64,000 nucleotides of DNA from Devosia sp. MC521 (GCF_014127105.1 NZ_CP059902.1:963001-1027000); one strand, 5' to 3'. Positions 8,252 through 16,892 are shown, counted from the first letter of the stretch. Notes: generated by a model from the sequence alone, not told the origin. Made by a program: numbers and translations.

Positions 8252-9544
8252 ATGCGGGGAGATAGGGACATATTTGGACTAGGACGGGGGCTCTCAATCC
8301 CCCTTAGCACGCCAAATCCCCTGCCGAAGGAGCCCGAGACGCTCATAACGGACGAGGCCGGGCTAAGCGTCAATGCCCTTGCCGATTTGCGCGCCGAACC
8401 GCTGGTGTCGCAGGGGGATATCGTCAAGCAGGGCGCGCCGGTGCTGCGCGACCGCCGCCATCCTGAATATGTCATCACCGCGCCCATGGCCGGCCGCGTC
8501 ACCGCGCTCGAGATCGGCGCCGGGCGGCGGCTGAGCAGCATGGTGTTTGCGGCCGAGACGCGCCAGCAACAGCATCGCTATGATGCGCGCGCCGCCGGTG
8601 AAGAGATTGCCGGCAAGACTGGCCGTGCTGCATTGCGTGCGCTCTTGCAGGAGACAGGCCTGTGGCGGCGGTTCAACGTCCGCCCCTTCGGTCGCATTCC
8701 CAAGGGTGACGCCAAGCCGGCGGCCATCTTCGTCATGGCGGTGGATACCCGGCCCCTCGCAGCCAGCCCCCGTATTGCGCTTGACGAGGGCAGCGCAGTA
8801 GCGCTTCAACGTGGGATTGCGGCCTTGGGCACACTTTGCGCGGGACCTGTCTTTTTCTGCCAGGATCGCGGGCCGGACATCGTCCAGGAGATGGACCGTC
8901 TGCACATCATTCGCGTCGGCGACCTGCACCCGGCGGGCCTGGCTGGCCACCGAGTTCTCGACCGGTTTCCCGCCCGGCTTGACCGCCAGGTATGGGACAT
9001 CGGCGTCGACGATGTCGTCGCCATCGGGGAGTTGCTGGAAGAGGGCACTCTGCCGACTACCCGACTGGTGGCGGTTGTGGGGCCCGGGCTGCGCGCCAGC
9101 CGGCTGGTCCGCTGCCAGCCTGGCGCTGACCTGAGCGAGATCTGCTACCGATCGCTGAAGCCCGGACCAACGGTCATCTTTTCCGGTTCGGTGCTGGACG
9201 GTGCCCAGGCTCGCTGGCTGGGGGAGAAGGACCGTCAGGTGACGGTATTGCCGCGCTCGGACACGAAGCCGCAGAGGCACTGGCTGGATGCCGCGCTACG
9301 CCGCGCTTCTCGTCCCGAACCGATCATTGCTACCGCGGCGGTCGAAGAGGCCTTGGGTGGTTTCATGCCCGGCATGGCATTGCTGCGGGCCCTGTCGGTC
9401 GGGGATGATGAGGCTGCCGCTGAACTCGGCGCCCTATCGCTGGTCGAGGCGGATTTAGCCATGGTGGACTATGTCACCGCCGCCTCCCCGCGGTTTTCCG
9501 ACCTGCTGCGTGCTGCACTTGACCGCATGGAGGCAAATACATGA
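8252..9544 (+). CDS. nqrA: Na+-translocating NADH:quinone reductase subunit A (NqrA-like)
   Basis: About 430 residues, the usual NqrA size. The N-terminal region (GLSIPLSTPNP, then SVNALADL and DIVKQGAPVL, then VITAPMAGRVTAL) matches the biotinyl-lipoyl-like start of NqrA, and the rest follows the family to the C-terminus. NqrA is the cytoplasmic quinone-associated subunit. An in-frame GTG at 8180 would add 24 residues with no family match, so ATG 8252 is preferred; neither has a strong ribosome site. It is the first gene of an operon in which each gene overlaps or nearly touches the next through nqrF. The operon is divergent from a pentaheme cytochrome gene. Confidence 0.88.
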   Translation: MRGDRDIFGLGRGLSIPLSTPNPLPKEPETLITDEAGLSVNALADLRAEPLVSQGDIVKQGAPVLRDRRHPEYVITAPMAGRVTALEIGAGRRLSSMVFAAETRQQQHRYDARAAGEEIAGKTGRAALRALLQETGLWRRFNVRPFGRIPKGDAKPAAIFVMAVDTRPLAASPRIALDEGSAVALQRGIAALGTLCAGPVFFCQDRGPDIVQEMDRLHIIRVGDLHPAGLAGHRVLDRFPARLDRQVWDIGVDDVVAIGELLEEGTLPTTRLVAVVGPGLRASRLVRCQPGADLSEICYRSLKPGPTVIFSGSVLDGAQARWLGEKDRQVTVLPRSDTKPQRHWLDAALRRASRPEPIIATAAVEEALGGFMPGMALLRALSVGDDEAAAELGALSLVEADLAMVDYVTAASPRFSDLLRAALDRMEANT

Positions 9545-10305
9545 TGCGAGGCATCTGGAATCGCGAGACCGTGGCGGTGATCATTCTGGCAGCGGCGATC
9601 CCCGTGGCGGTCGCCTGGATCTGGCAGGAAGGCTCGGCCGGTGCCACACGACTGCTGTTCGCCATTGTCGTCGGCGGGGTATGGCAGGCCATATTCACAA
9701 TGCTGCGGGCACAGCCGCCCAGCGCTTCGGGTATCGTCTCGGCGCTGCTCATCGCCATGCTGGCGCCCGAGGTCGGACCGTTCCAGTTCGTTCTGGGGGT
9801 CAGTTTCGGCTTCGTTTTCGGCGAACTGGTTTTCGGCGGCTGGGGTCGCAGCGTACTGAGCCCTGCCGTGGTCGCCGTCGTGTTTCTCGGCTTCGGCTTC
9901 CCGCTGGCCGCCTGGCCGCCACTTGCGGTTCCGCTGGGTTGGGCGACCATACCGGCGGCGCTGCTGCTGCTCGCATTGGGTATCCTGCCGTGGCGGGTGC
10001 TGGCCGGCGCCCTGGTCGTGCTGGTTGTCGGCGGCGGATTCAGCCTTGATCTGCTAACGAGCGCGGTGGCCGTTGTCCTAGTCCTACTGGTCTGCGATCC
10101 CGCGACCTGCGCGTCTACCGCATCGGGCCGCTGGCTCAATGGCGCCCTGTTCGGCGCGCTCATCGTGCTTTTTTCCGCGATCTGGGCGACCGCCCCAGTC
10201 CAGACCGCCGTCTCGGCGGCGCTGCTGACGGCGCTCACCACACCCCTACTGGACGAGATCACCATCGCCATATGGCGGGCGCTTCGGAGACATCGGCATG
10301 GCTGA
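9541..10305 (+). CDS. nqrB: NqrB/RnfD-family membrane subunit, short form
   Basis: A 254-residue integral membrane protein (about eight hydrophobic segments) of the NqrB/RnfD family. Family landmarks are PPSASGIVSALL, FGELVFGGWGR, SPAVVAVVFL and, near the end, DPATCASTASGRW, which corresponds to the conserved DP...TGRW stretch of NqrB. It is much shorter than classical NqrB (about 410 residues) and lacks its N-terminal extension. I cannot find the D-x-x-S/T-G-A-T motif that receives covalent FMN; the nearest is GWAT around residue 140. It overlaps nqrA by 4 bp and nqrC by 8 bp. Confidence 0.82.
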   Translation: MMRGIWNRETVAVIILAAAIPVAVAWIWQEGSAGATRLLFAIVVGGVWQAIFTMLRAQPPSASGIVSALLIAMLAPEVGPFQFVLGVSFGFVFGELVFGGWGRSVLSPAVVAVVFLGFGFPLAAWPPLAVPLGWATIPAALLLLALGILPWRVLAGALVVLVVGGGFSLDLLTSAVAVVLVLLVCDPATCASTASGRWLNGALFGALIVLFSAIWATAPVQTAVSAALLTALTTPLLDEITIAIWRALRRHRHG

Positions 10306-11101
10306 CCTGAACCCTTTTCGGCTTTGGCGCAGGCTTCTGGCACTGCCCAATGAGAGCCGCCCCAAGACCATTGCAATAGCCTTCCTAGTTTCGGCGATCT
10401 GTGCGGTGCTGGTCACGGGCGCAACCGTGATGCTGCGGCCGATACAGGCGCAGAACCGCGCCGTGGAACAGCAGGCCCGCCTCGAAGCCCTGCTGGCCGA
10501 AATACCCGGACTGACCCAGATTCTGGCCCAGTCCGATGACATGACGCTTTCGACCGTGGTGGTGGATCTGCTCCGGGCCGAAGCGGCGCAGGACATAACG
10601 CCCGAAACTCTGCCGGCCGCCCTGGCGGACACGGCGAGCTGGACACAACTTTCCCCCCAGCAAGACATCGCCAATCTGGGAAGCAGAGCCAATCTAAAGC
10701 AGATCTACCTGCTGCGCGGGCCCGACGAGCAGGTCAAAGTCGTCATCCTGCCGGTGAGCGGCACCGGTTATGGCGGCCCGATCGAAGCCATGGTTGCCGT
10801 GGCCGATAACATGAACACGGTGGCGGGTCTTACCGTCCTCTCGCATGGGGAGACGCCGGGCCTGGGCGCGCGGATCACCGAGCCGGCCTGGCGGCAGCAG
10901 TTTTCCGGCAAGCGCATAGCCGATGACACCGGGGCGGTGCGCCTGACCGTCGCGCGCGGTGGCGGCAGCAGCGAGTTCGAGGTCGATGCCATTACCGGGG
11001 CGACGCGTACCAGCACTGCCATGGCCAAGATGCTGCAATTCTGGCTGGGGCCGCAGGGCTACGGCCCCCTGCTCCAGGCGATCCGGCGGGGAGAGTTCTG
11101 A
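10298..11101 (+). CDS. nqrC: NqrC-like FMN-binding subunit
   Basis: A 267-residue protein with one N-terminal transmembrane helix (AIAFLVSAICAVLVTGATV) and a periplasmic FMN-binding domain. The flavinylation motif DAITGATRTS is intact, with the acceptor Thr at about residue 236. The ApbE protein encoded four genes later is the enzyme family that attaches FMN to this motif. Its start overlaps the end of nqrB and its stop overlaps the nqrD start by one base. In NQR complexes this subunit passes electrons between membrane cofactors. Confidence 0.9.
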   Translation: MADLNPFRLWRRLLALPNESRPKTIAIAFLVSAICAVLVTGATVMLRPIQAQNRAVEQQARLEALLAEIPGLTQILAQSDDMTLSTVVVDLLRAEAAQDITPETLPAALADTASWTQLSPQQDIANLGSRANLKQIYLLRGPDEQVKVVILPVSGTGYGGPIEAMVAVADNMNTVAGLTVLSHGETPGLGARITEPAWRQQFSGKRIADDTGAVRLTVARGGGSSEFEVDAITGATRTSTAMAKMLQFWLGPQGYGPLLQAIRRGEF

Positions 11102-11754
11102 TGGCCGGCTGGACGACAGTCACCGACCCCATCCTCCGCCAGAACCCCGTGACCTTGCAGATCCTGGGCATCTGCTCGGCTTTGGCGGTGACCACGACCC
11201 TGGCCGCCGCCCTGACCATGGGCGCGGCATTGACCCTGGTCGTCGTCACTGCGGGCGCGATCATCAGCATGATACGCGCGCACCTGCCTTCCTCGATCCG
11301 GCTGATCGTGCAAATCATCATCGTGGCTTCGCTGGTGATCGTGATCGATCAGTTCCTGCAGGCGTTCTTCTATGAGATGAGCCAGCGCCTGTCGGTCTTT
11401 GTCAGCCTGATCGCGACCAACTGCGTCGTGCTGGGCCGCACCGAATCCTTTGCCCTGCACAATCGGCCGCTTCCGGCGATGGCCGATGGCCTTGGCAATG
11501 GGCTGGGCTATTCGTTGGTGCTGGCGATTGTCGGCAGCGTGCGGGAACTGTTCGGCCAGGGCACGCTGCTGGGCTATGCGATCCTGCCGACTGTGGAACA
11601 GGGCGGCTGGTACGAACCGCTCAGCCTGATGCTGCTGGCGCCCAGCGCCTTTTTCCTCCTCGGCGGACTGGTCTGGGCCATCAGAAGCTGGCGCCGGGAG
11701 CAGATCGAGACGCCTGAATATAGCCTGGCACCGACACGGGATGCCGGCACATGA
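11101..11754 (+). CDS. nqrD: NqrD-like membrane subunit
   Basis: A 217-residue, six-helix membrane protein of the NqrD/RnfE family ([17 protein letters not shown] near the start). The two conserved cysteines that hold the intramembrane iron-sulfur centre with NqrE are present at Cys25 (LGICSAL) and Cys108 (ATNCVVLGR). It overlaps nqrC by 1 bp and nqrE by 4 bp, so the subunits are translationally coupled. Confidence 0.92.
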   Translation: MAGWTTVTDPILRQNPVTLQILGICSALAVTTTLAAALTMGAALTLVVVTAGAIISMIRAHLPSSIRLIVQIIIVASLVIVIDQFLQAFFYEMSQRLSVFVSLIATNCVVLGRTESFALHNRPLPAMADGLGNGLGYSLVLAIVGSVRELFGQGTLLGYAILPTVEQGGWYEPLSLMLLAPSAFFLLGGLVWAIRSWRREQIETPEYSLAPTRDAGT

Positions 11755-12362
11755 CCGATCTCGCCGGCCTCTTCATCCGCTCAGCCTTCGTCGAGAACAT
11801 GCCGCTGACGCTGTTCCTGGGGCTGTGCACCTTCCTCGCCCTGTCGCGGCGGCCGGGCACGGCGGCAGGCCTGGGCGTTGCGGTTATCGTTGTGATGGGC
11901 GTCACGGTGCCGGTCAATCACCTGCTCTACCAGTTCGTGCTGGCGCCGGGCGCCTGGACTTGGGCCGGCCTGCCCGATCTCGACCTGAGCTATCTGCGGC
12001 TGCTGACCTTTATCGGGGTGATCGCTGCGGCGGTGCAACTGGTGGAAATGGTGATGGATCGTTGTCTGCCCGCGCTCTTCAACACGTTCGGCGTGTTTCT
12101 CTCGCTGCTGGCGGTGCACTGCGCCATTCTCGGGGGGAGCCTGTTCATGGCGGATCGGCGTTATGACCTGGCCGAGAGCACGGTGTTCGGACTGGGTTCG
12201 GGCACCGGCTTTGCCTTGGCAGTCATCATGCTCTCGGCAATCCGGCGCCGGCTCGCCTATGCCGACCTGCCCGGCGGACTGCAGGGGCTGGGGATCGCCT
12301 TCATCATTACCGGCATGATGTCGCTGGGCTTTTCCACTTTCGCCCAGGTGGCATTGCCATGA
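11751..12362 (+). CDS. nqrE: NqrE-like membrane subunit
   Basis: A 203-residue, six-helix membrane protein of the NqrE/RnfA family. It starts with [18 protein letters not shown] and ends with [16 protein letters not shown], both typical. The cluster-binding cysteines appear at Cys26 (LGLCTFL) and Cys124 (AVHCAILGG); an extra Cys105 sits in a loop. It pairs with NqrD in an inverted topology. It overlaps nqrD and nqrF by 4 bp each. Confidence 0.93.
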   Translation: MTDLAGLFIRSAFVENMPLTLFLGLCTFLALSRRPGTAAGLGVAVIVVMGVTVPVNHLLYQFVLAPGAWTWAGLPDLDLSYLRLLTFIGVIAAAVQLVEMVMDRCLPALFNTFGVFLSLLAVHCAILGGSLFMADRRYDLAESTVFGLGSGTGFALAVIMLSAIRRRLAYADLPGGLQGLGIAFIITGMMSLGFSTFAQVALP

Positions 12363-13579
12363 TCGAGATCGCCCTGGGCAGCGCCCTCATCATTGGCCTG
12401 ATCCTGGCGCTGGCGCTCGGCCTGCTTGCCGCCCGCTCTCGACTGGTGCCCGACGTGGCGCTGTCGGTGACCGTCAATGGCGGACAGGTGATTGCTGCCA
12501 AGCGTGGCGCCAAACTGCTCGAAGTCCTGCAGGGCGCCGATATTCCCGTTCCCGCAGCCTGCGGCGGGAGTGGCACATGCGGCCAATGCCGGGTTACCGC
12601 CACCGGGCCTGGGGCGGGGGAATTGCGGGCGACCGAGCGCGGGTTGCTTTCGGCCAGCGAACGGCGCGCCGATGTGCGCCTCGCCTGCCAGCTCAACCTG
12701 CGTGGCTCGGTCGAGGTTACCGTGGCGCCGGAGATCCTTTCCGCGGGGGCCTTTACCTGCACCGTCGCGAGCAACCGCATGCTGGCGCCGCTGATCCGCG
12801 AACTGGTGCTCGACCTGCCGGCCGGGCAGAATATCAATTTCCGCGCCGGCGGCTTCATGATGCTGACGGCACCGCCTTACGAGCGAGACTTCGCCCATCT
12901 CGAAATCGACGCCGAGCATGAACTTACCTGGTCGGTCGCTGGCTGGGAGGCGCTGCGCTCGCAAGTGTCGGAACGCACCAGCCGGGCCTATTCGCTGGCC
13001 AGCCGACCCCAGGACCGCGGGCAGCTTGTCTTTAATATCCGGTTGGCCGTGCCTCCAGCGGGGCAGGAAACCGAGATCCCGCCGGGAATTGTTTCGTCCT
13101 ATCTGTTCGGGCTGACGCGGGGCGACACGATTGAAGTCTCCGGGCCGTTCGGCGACTTCCATGTCCAGCCGAGCGAACGCCACATGATCTTTGTCGGGGG
13201 CGGCGTCGGCATGGCCCCATTGCGGGCCATGATCCACGAGCAACTCGGGCTGGGCACCAGCCGAGCCATGTCCTACTTCTACGGTGCCCGCGCCCGCAAC
13301 GATCTATTCTATCTCGACGAATTCGAGCATCTGGCGACGCGGCACCCGAGCTTCGACTGGACCGTAGCGCTGTCCGATCCGGCCCCGGGGGACCGCTGGC
13401 ACGGACCAACCGGCTTCATCCACCAGGTGTTGCGCGATGCGCTGCTCAAGCATCCGGCTCCCGAGGATTGCGAATACTACCTCTGCGGCCCGCCGGTCAT
13501 GATTTCTGCGGTTCTGGCCACGCTCGACGAGCTCGGCGTTGAAGCGCATTCAATATTCAACGACGATTTCGGGAGCTAG
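12359..13579 (+). CDS. nqrF: NqrF-like NADH dehydrogenase subunit (2Fe-2S, FAD)
   Basis: A 406-residue subunit with an N-terminal membrane helix, a plant-type 2Fe-2S domain (Cys68, Cys74, Cys77 and Cys110; [11 protein letters not shown]), and a ferredoxin reductase module. FAD contacts are seen in RAYSLAS, the NADH site in [12 protein letters not shown], and the C-terminal YYLCGPPVM ... NDDFG is typical of NqrF. This is the NADH-oxidising entry point of the complex on the cytoplasmic side. The gene overlaps nqrE by 4 bp and is followed 3 bp later by apbE. Confidence 0.95.
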   Translation: MIEIALGSALIIGLILALALGLLAARSRLVPDVALSVTVNGGQVIAAKRGAKLLEVLQGADIPVPAACGGSGTCGQCRVTATGPGAGELRATERGLLSASERRADVRLACQLNLRGSVEVTVAPEILSAGAFTCTVASNRMLAPLIRELVLDLPAGQNINFRAGGFMMLTAPPYERDFAHLEIDAEHELTWSVAGWEALRSQVSERTSRAYSLASRPQDRGQLVFNIRLAVPPAGQETEIPPGIVSSYLFGLTRGDTIEVSGPFGDFHVQPSERHMIFVGGGVGMAPLRAMIHEQLGLGTSRAMSYFYGARARNDLFYLDEFEHLATRHPSFDWTVALSDPAPGDRWHGPTGFIHQVLRDALLKHPAPEDCEYYLCGPPVMISAVLATLDELGVEAHSIFNDDFGS

Positions 13580-13582
13580 GAC

Positions 13583-14557
13583 ATGCGGACGCGCAATCCC
13601 AACCGCCGCCTGGTTGTAACCATGGGACTTTCCGCGCTGGCCATGCCGGCACTTGCCCGCACACCGGCATCGACGCAGACTGTGACAGGGCCGGCATTCG
13701 GCACCCAGTGGCGGGTCGTGCTGCGCGCGGGGGCTGACCCGATCCGATTGCGAGAGATGATCGAAAGGCTGCTGGCCAGGATCGACATGCAGTTGTCGCC
13801 TTGGCAGGCCGAAAGCACTATCGGCCGCTTCAACCGGCTGCAGAGCACGGACTGGTACCGCGCCGACGAGGCGGTGGTGACAGTCGCTAAGGCGGCGCTT
13901 GCCGTGCGCAGCGCCAGCGGCGGCTGCTTTGATCCTGCGGTTGGCCCACTGGTCAATCAATGGGGCTTTGGGCCGATCACGGGCGAACTGAGCGCGGATC
14001 GGGGTTTCGAGTTGGGCGAGGCGGCCTTGCGCAAGCATGATGGCGAACTGACGCTTGACCTGTGCGGGATCGCCAAGGGCTATGCGCTCGATCGGCTGGT
14101 CAGCCTGCTGATGGACGAGGGAGAAGAGGATTTCGTGGCCGACCTGGGCGGCGAGATAGCCCTGCGCGGCAGTCATCCCAGCGGGCGAGGCTGGCAGGTG
14201 GCCATTGAAGACCCGCGCCCGGACGAGAGCGGCGCAGCCGAAATTGTCGCTCTCGGCAACCGGGCTATCGCCACTTCAGGCGACAAGATCAACGCCTTCA
14301 ATCTCGGTGCACGTCGCTTCAGCCACATTATTGATCCCGCCACGGGCGAGCCGGTCGCGACAACCATTGCCTCGGTCTCCGTCATTGCCGACGAGGCGAT
14401 GATCGCTGATGGTTGGGCCACCGCGCTGATGGCTGCCGGCGAGCGGGGCCCGGCCTTGGCTGAGCAAAACAGCCTCGATGCGCTGTTCGTATTCCGCGAT
14501 GGGCTGGGTGGCCTTGAGCGCATTTCCACCCATTGCTTTGCCGCGCACATCGCCTGA
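13583..14557 (+). CDS. apbE: FAD:protein FMN transferase (ApbE)
   Basis: A 324-residue ApbE-family flavin transferase that moves FMN from FAD onto a Thr in D-x-x-S/T-G-A-T motifs. The N-terminus carries an exported signal with adjacent arginines (NRRLVVTMGLSALAMPALA), possibly Tat type. Family motifs include FGTQWRV, DLCGIAKGYALD, DLGGEIALRG and the metal-binding region IDPATGEP. It sits inside the NQR operon and its clear substrate there is NqrC. Confidence 0.94.
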   Translation: MRTRNPNRRLVVTMGLSALAMPALARTPASTQTVTGPAFGTQWRVVLRAGADPIRLREMIERLLARIDMQLSPWQAESTIGRFNRLQSTDWYRADEAVVTVAKAALAVRSASGGCFDPAVGPLVNQWGFGPITGELSADRGFELGEAALRKHDGELTLDLCGIAKGYALDRLVSLLMDEGEEDFVADLGGEIALRGSHPSGRGWQVAIEDPRPDESGAAEIVALGNRAIATSGDKINAFNLGARRFSHIIDPATGEPVATTIASVSVIADEAMIADGWATALMAAGERGPALAEQNSLDALFVFRDGLGGLERISTHCFAAHIA

Positions 14558-14568
14558 GGGAGTAACGA

Positions 14569-14742
14569 ATGGAGATGCTTTTCGCGCTCGTCATCGTGCT
14601 CCTGGTGGCGCTCTGCCTTGGTCTCGGCCTTTTGCTGCGCGGGCGTCCACTGCAATCATCCTGTGGCGGCATGAGTTGCCTGCCTGACTCGGCGCGCTGT
14701 GTGGGTTGCCCGAGCAAGGGCCGAGGAGCACCAACGGAATGA
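14569..14742 (+). CDS. nqrM: NqrM-like maturation factor, 57 residues
   Basis: A short gene read directly from the sequence. ATG 14569 follows GGAGT and gives one N-terminal membrane helix (MLFALVIVLLVALCLGLGL) and a cysteine-rich tail: SSCGGMSCLPD, then ARCVGC. NqrM proteins (DUF539) have this layout, one helix followed by a GSCGG-type motif and further cysteines, and are thought to deliver iron for the NqrD/NqrE cluster. The stop overlaps the start of the next gene (ATGA). Its position straight after apbE supports the call. Confidence 0.8.
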   Translation: MEMLFALVIVLLVALCLGLGLLLRGRPLQSSCGGMSCLPDSARCVGCPSKGRGAPTE

Positions 14743-15128
14743 GTGAAGCCATTGCCGGGATCATGCGCACCCAATACCTCACCTTGGAGGCCGATACGCC
14801 GATACGACAGGCCGCGGGACTGCTGCATGCCAATGGCGAGGAGGCGGCGCCTGTTGTGGATGCCGCAGGCGCGTTACTGGGAATTCTGACCCAGAAGGAC
14901 TGCTTTCGCCCGGCCATGATGGCCAGCTATTACCAACAGTGGCGCGGAACCGTGGGGGAGCAGATGAGCCACCCCGTTCGCACCATCGATGCAACGAGTG
15001 ACATCGTTGCCGCAGCGGAAATGTTCGCTTCCGAGCCGTACCGGTCCTTCCCGGTGCTCCGGTTAGGACAGCTCGTTGGCATGCTCCGCCGCGACGATGT
15101 CTTGGGGCGGCTGCTGGAACTCGGTTAG
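14739..15128 (+). CDS. Two-CBS-domain protein
   Basis: A 129-residue soluble protein with two CBS domains (about 5-60 and 70-127): MRTQYLTLEADTPIRQAA ... VDAAGALLGILTQKD, then MSHPVRTIDAT ... FPVLRLGQLVGMLRRDD. Such stand-alone pairs bind adenine nucleotides and sense energy state. ATG 14739 is chosen over TTG 14706 because it has GGAG upstream and overlaps the nqrM stop as ATGA. It is the last gene of the NQR operon, so it may adjust NADH oxidation to energy charge; that role is inference. Confidence 0.87.
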   Translation: MSEAIAGIMRTQYLTLEADTPIRQAAGLLHANGEEAAPVVDAAGALLGILTQKDCFRPAMMASYYQQWRGTVGEQMSHPVRTIDATSDIVAAAEMFASEPYRSFPVLRLGQLVGMLRRDDVLGRLLELG

Positions 15129-15346
15129 GAACTTCGGCACGAACGCGTCGGAGACACAGTGGAATATCCAGCTACGCTGATGTCTTGCGTCGAAGTTGGC
15201 AGATGAGTTTTACGCCAGCAGGTCTGACGAACGACCGGCCGCGGCAAACATAGGTCTCGGCCATACCATCAAAGGCGTCCCAGTCTATGGCGGCGGCATT
15301 GCCATCGCTGGCGCGCCCCTTTGGTCGAGCTTTCCGTAAGGGAAGC

Positions 15347-15495
15347 ATGTGCGCGCTAGGGGCCGATGAGAGGGAGGGGATCGTGGATATTCTCGGTGTC
15401 CTGGCTAGGGGAGATCGGCGATCAATTGGTCGCGTCCCCGAAATCGTCAGCTTCGTGCTTCGGAATCCGGAGCATCTCCCTGTATTAATTGAGGG
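15347..15495 (+). pseudogene. 5' remnant of a small gene cut by the IS481-type element
   Basis: ATG 15347, with AAGGGA just upstream, opens a frame reading GIVDILGVLARGDRRSIG, then VPEIVSFVLRNPEHLPVLI before the IS end. The pattern GDRRSIG followed by a helical repeat recalls small HEAT-like proteins of alphaproteobacteria, in which a segment rich in R-x-R-A-A-D would come next. Here the frame enters the IS at about 15496, and no continuation is visible beyond 16496. It is probably an inactive remnant. The family assignment is from memory of the pattern and is uncertain. Confidence 0.45.
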
Positions 15496-16495
15496 TGTAG
15501 ATATGTCGGTACTCGCGGGACATCTCCAATAAGCTGACATTTGTTGAGCTAAGGAGGTATTCATGAACCAGGAACAACGTGAGATTGCGCGCAAGCTTCG
15601 TGTTCTGAGGCACGCAGAAGATACGGGTCAGGTCGCCAAGACCTGTCGATACTTCGGCGTCAGCCGCAGCAGTTTTTACCGGTGGCGTGTTGCCTATCTG
15701 AAGCTCGGTGAGGCCGGTCTGGTGAACCGGCCGCCAATCCCCAAATGGCATGCTAATCGCATACCAATCGAGATCGAGGAGAAAGTTCTCCACCTTCGCA
15801 GCAAGTATCACCTCGGCCCAATGCGGATCGTCTGGTATATGGCCCGATACCATGGGATTAAAATCTCAGACGCCACGGTCTCGCGGATGCTTAAACGCAA
15901 TGGCGTCAATCGGCTGCCGCGCGGTACCCGTCTGCGCAAGGTGCACACCAAGCGATACAACAAGCAGGTTCCCGGCCACCATATTCAGATGGACGTCAAG
16001 TTCCTGACATTTAAGGGGGAAAGTGGCGAGAAGGTCCGGCGCTTTCAGTTCACTGCCATCGATGATGCGACCCGGGTGCGAGCGCTCAAAATCTACCAGA
16101 AGCACACCCAGGCAAGCGCGATCGATTTTGTTGACCACATCATCAATACTTTCCCGTTTCGAATTCGCGAGATCCGAACCGACAATGGCCATGAGTTCCA
16201 GGCCAAGTTCCATTGGCATGTCGAAGACCAAGGCATCCGCCATGCCTATATCAAGCGCAGTACGCCGCAATTGAACGGCAAGGTCGAACGATCGCACCGG
16301 TCAGATCAACAGGAGTTCTACCAGCTGCTCAGCTACAAGGGCGATGTTGATCTCGAGGCGAAACTGAACGAGTGGGAACGGTTCTATAACTTCGCCAGGC
16401 CGCACGGCGCGTTCAACGGAAAAACCCCTTACGAGGCCCTCCGAGAAAAGCTATAATCAGACAGAAAGATGTCCCGAAAGCACCTGCAGCTTACA
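15496..16495 (+). mobile_element. IS481-family insertion sequence, about 1.0 kb
   Basis: The element encloses a single full-length transposase gene. The outer ends form an imperfect inverted repeat of about 29 bp starting with TGTA: the left arm ends in CGGGACATCT (15516-15525) and the right arm has the exact reverse complement AGATGTCCCG (16468-16477). Boundaries at 15496 and 16495 are set where the TGTA/TACA similarity begins. I do not see an obvious target duplication next to these ends, so the exact limits may be off by a few bases, or the flanks have been altered. It inserted into a small gene at its left. Confidence 0.75.
15563..16456 (+). CDS. IS481-family transposase (DDE)
   Basis: A 297-residue integrase-type transposase. 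An N-terminal helix-turn-helix (TCRYFGVSRSSFYRWR) is followed by an rve catalytic core with D (HIQMDVKFL), D (IRTDNGHEF) and E (NGKVERSHRSDQQEF), and the C-terminal FYNFARPHGAFNGKTPYEAL typical of the family. A strong ribosome site, AAGGAGGT, lies 6 nt before ATG 15563. The gene is full length with no internal stops, so the element could be active. Confidence 0.95.
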   Translation: MNQEQREIARKLRVLRHAEDTGQVAKTCRYFGVSRSSFYRWRVAYLKLGEAGLVNRPPIPKWHANRIPIEIEEKVLHLRSKYHLGPMRIVWYMARYHGIKISDATVSRMLKRNGVNRLPRGTRLRKVHTKRYNKQVPGHHIQMDVKFLTFKGESGEKVRRFQFTAIDDATRVRALKIYQKHTQASAIDFVDHIINTFPFRIREIRTDNGHEFQAKFHWHVEDQGIRHAYIKRSTPQLNGKVERSHRSDQQEFYQLLSYKGDVDLEAKLNEWERFYNFARPHGAFNGKTPYEALREKL

Positions 16496-16598
16496 ACTGT
16501 ACTTACAATGACTTAGCTGTACGTGACATGTGCAACACAGCGGAAGACTGCCAAGTTGCGGATGAAGCATAAGTAATTGATTTCATTGAAGAAATAGA

Positions 16599-16672
16599 TG
16601 GCTGGGGAACCTGGACTCGAACCAAGATTGACGGAGTCAGAGTCCGCTGTTCTACCATTGAACTATTCCCCA
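16599..16672 (-). tRNA. tRNA-Gln (anticodon CTG)
   Basis: The minus strand from 16672 gives a 74-nt cloverleaf. The acceptor starts TGGGGAA and pairs with TTCCCCA before the discriminator; the D arm contains AGTTCAATGGTAGAAC; the anticodon stem-loop is CGGA-CTCTGAC-TCCG with CTG at 34-36; the T arm contains GGTTCGAGTCC. The 3' CCA is encoded (16599-16601). The gene's 3' end points toward the accessory block at lower coordinates, the usual side for integration. Confidence 0.95.
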
Positions 16673-16856
16673 GCAGGCCCAAAGGGCTGGCAGCGTGGCT
16701 GCTGGTCAGTCGGATGAAATTCGTAAACTTCACTGTCCCGCTGATGGGTGTGTCTTAAAAGCGGAGTGGGCTTTGGGTCAAGCCTTCATTGGGTAATCAG
16801 TTCGCGAGTTCGCGAAATCCTGTTGATTTCTTCTCGTGGTCCGTATCGGGAAGAGG

Positions 16857-16881
16857 GCCATCTCGCTTTGGGCGAGATGGC
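16857..16881 (-). terminator. Hairpin after the ABC permease gene
   Basis: GCCATCTCGC (16857-16866) pairs perfectly with GCGAGATGGC (16872-16881) around a 5-nt loop, 12 bp beyond the permease stop. The minus-strand tail is CCTCTTCCC, which lacks a clean T run, so it may be a weak terminator or an mRNA-stabilising hairpin. Confidence 0.5.
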
Positions 16882-16892
16882 GGTTTGGGAGG

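Noticed and set aside
15172..15594. A 140-codon minus-strand frame across the IS left end
   Set aside because: It spans the IS boundary and the truncated gene, with no ribosome site or family resemblance.
1..16598. A second copy of the tRNA-Gln 3' end as an attachment site
   Set aside because: No stretch resembling the tRNA 3' end was seen to the left; CGAACC occurs at 5525 but its flanks do not match.
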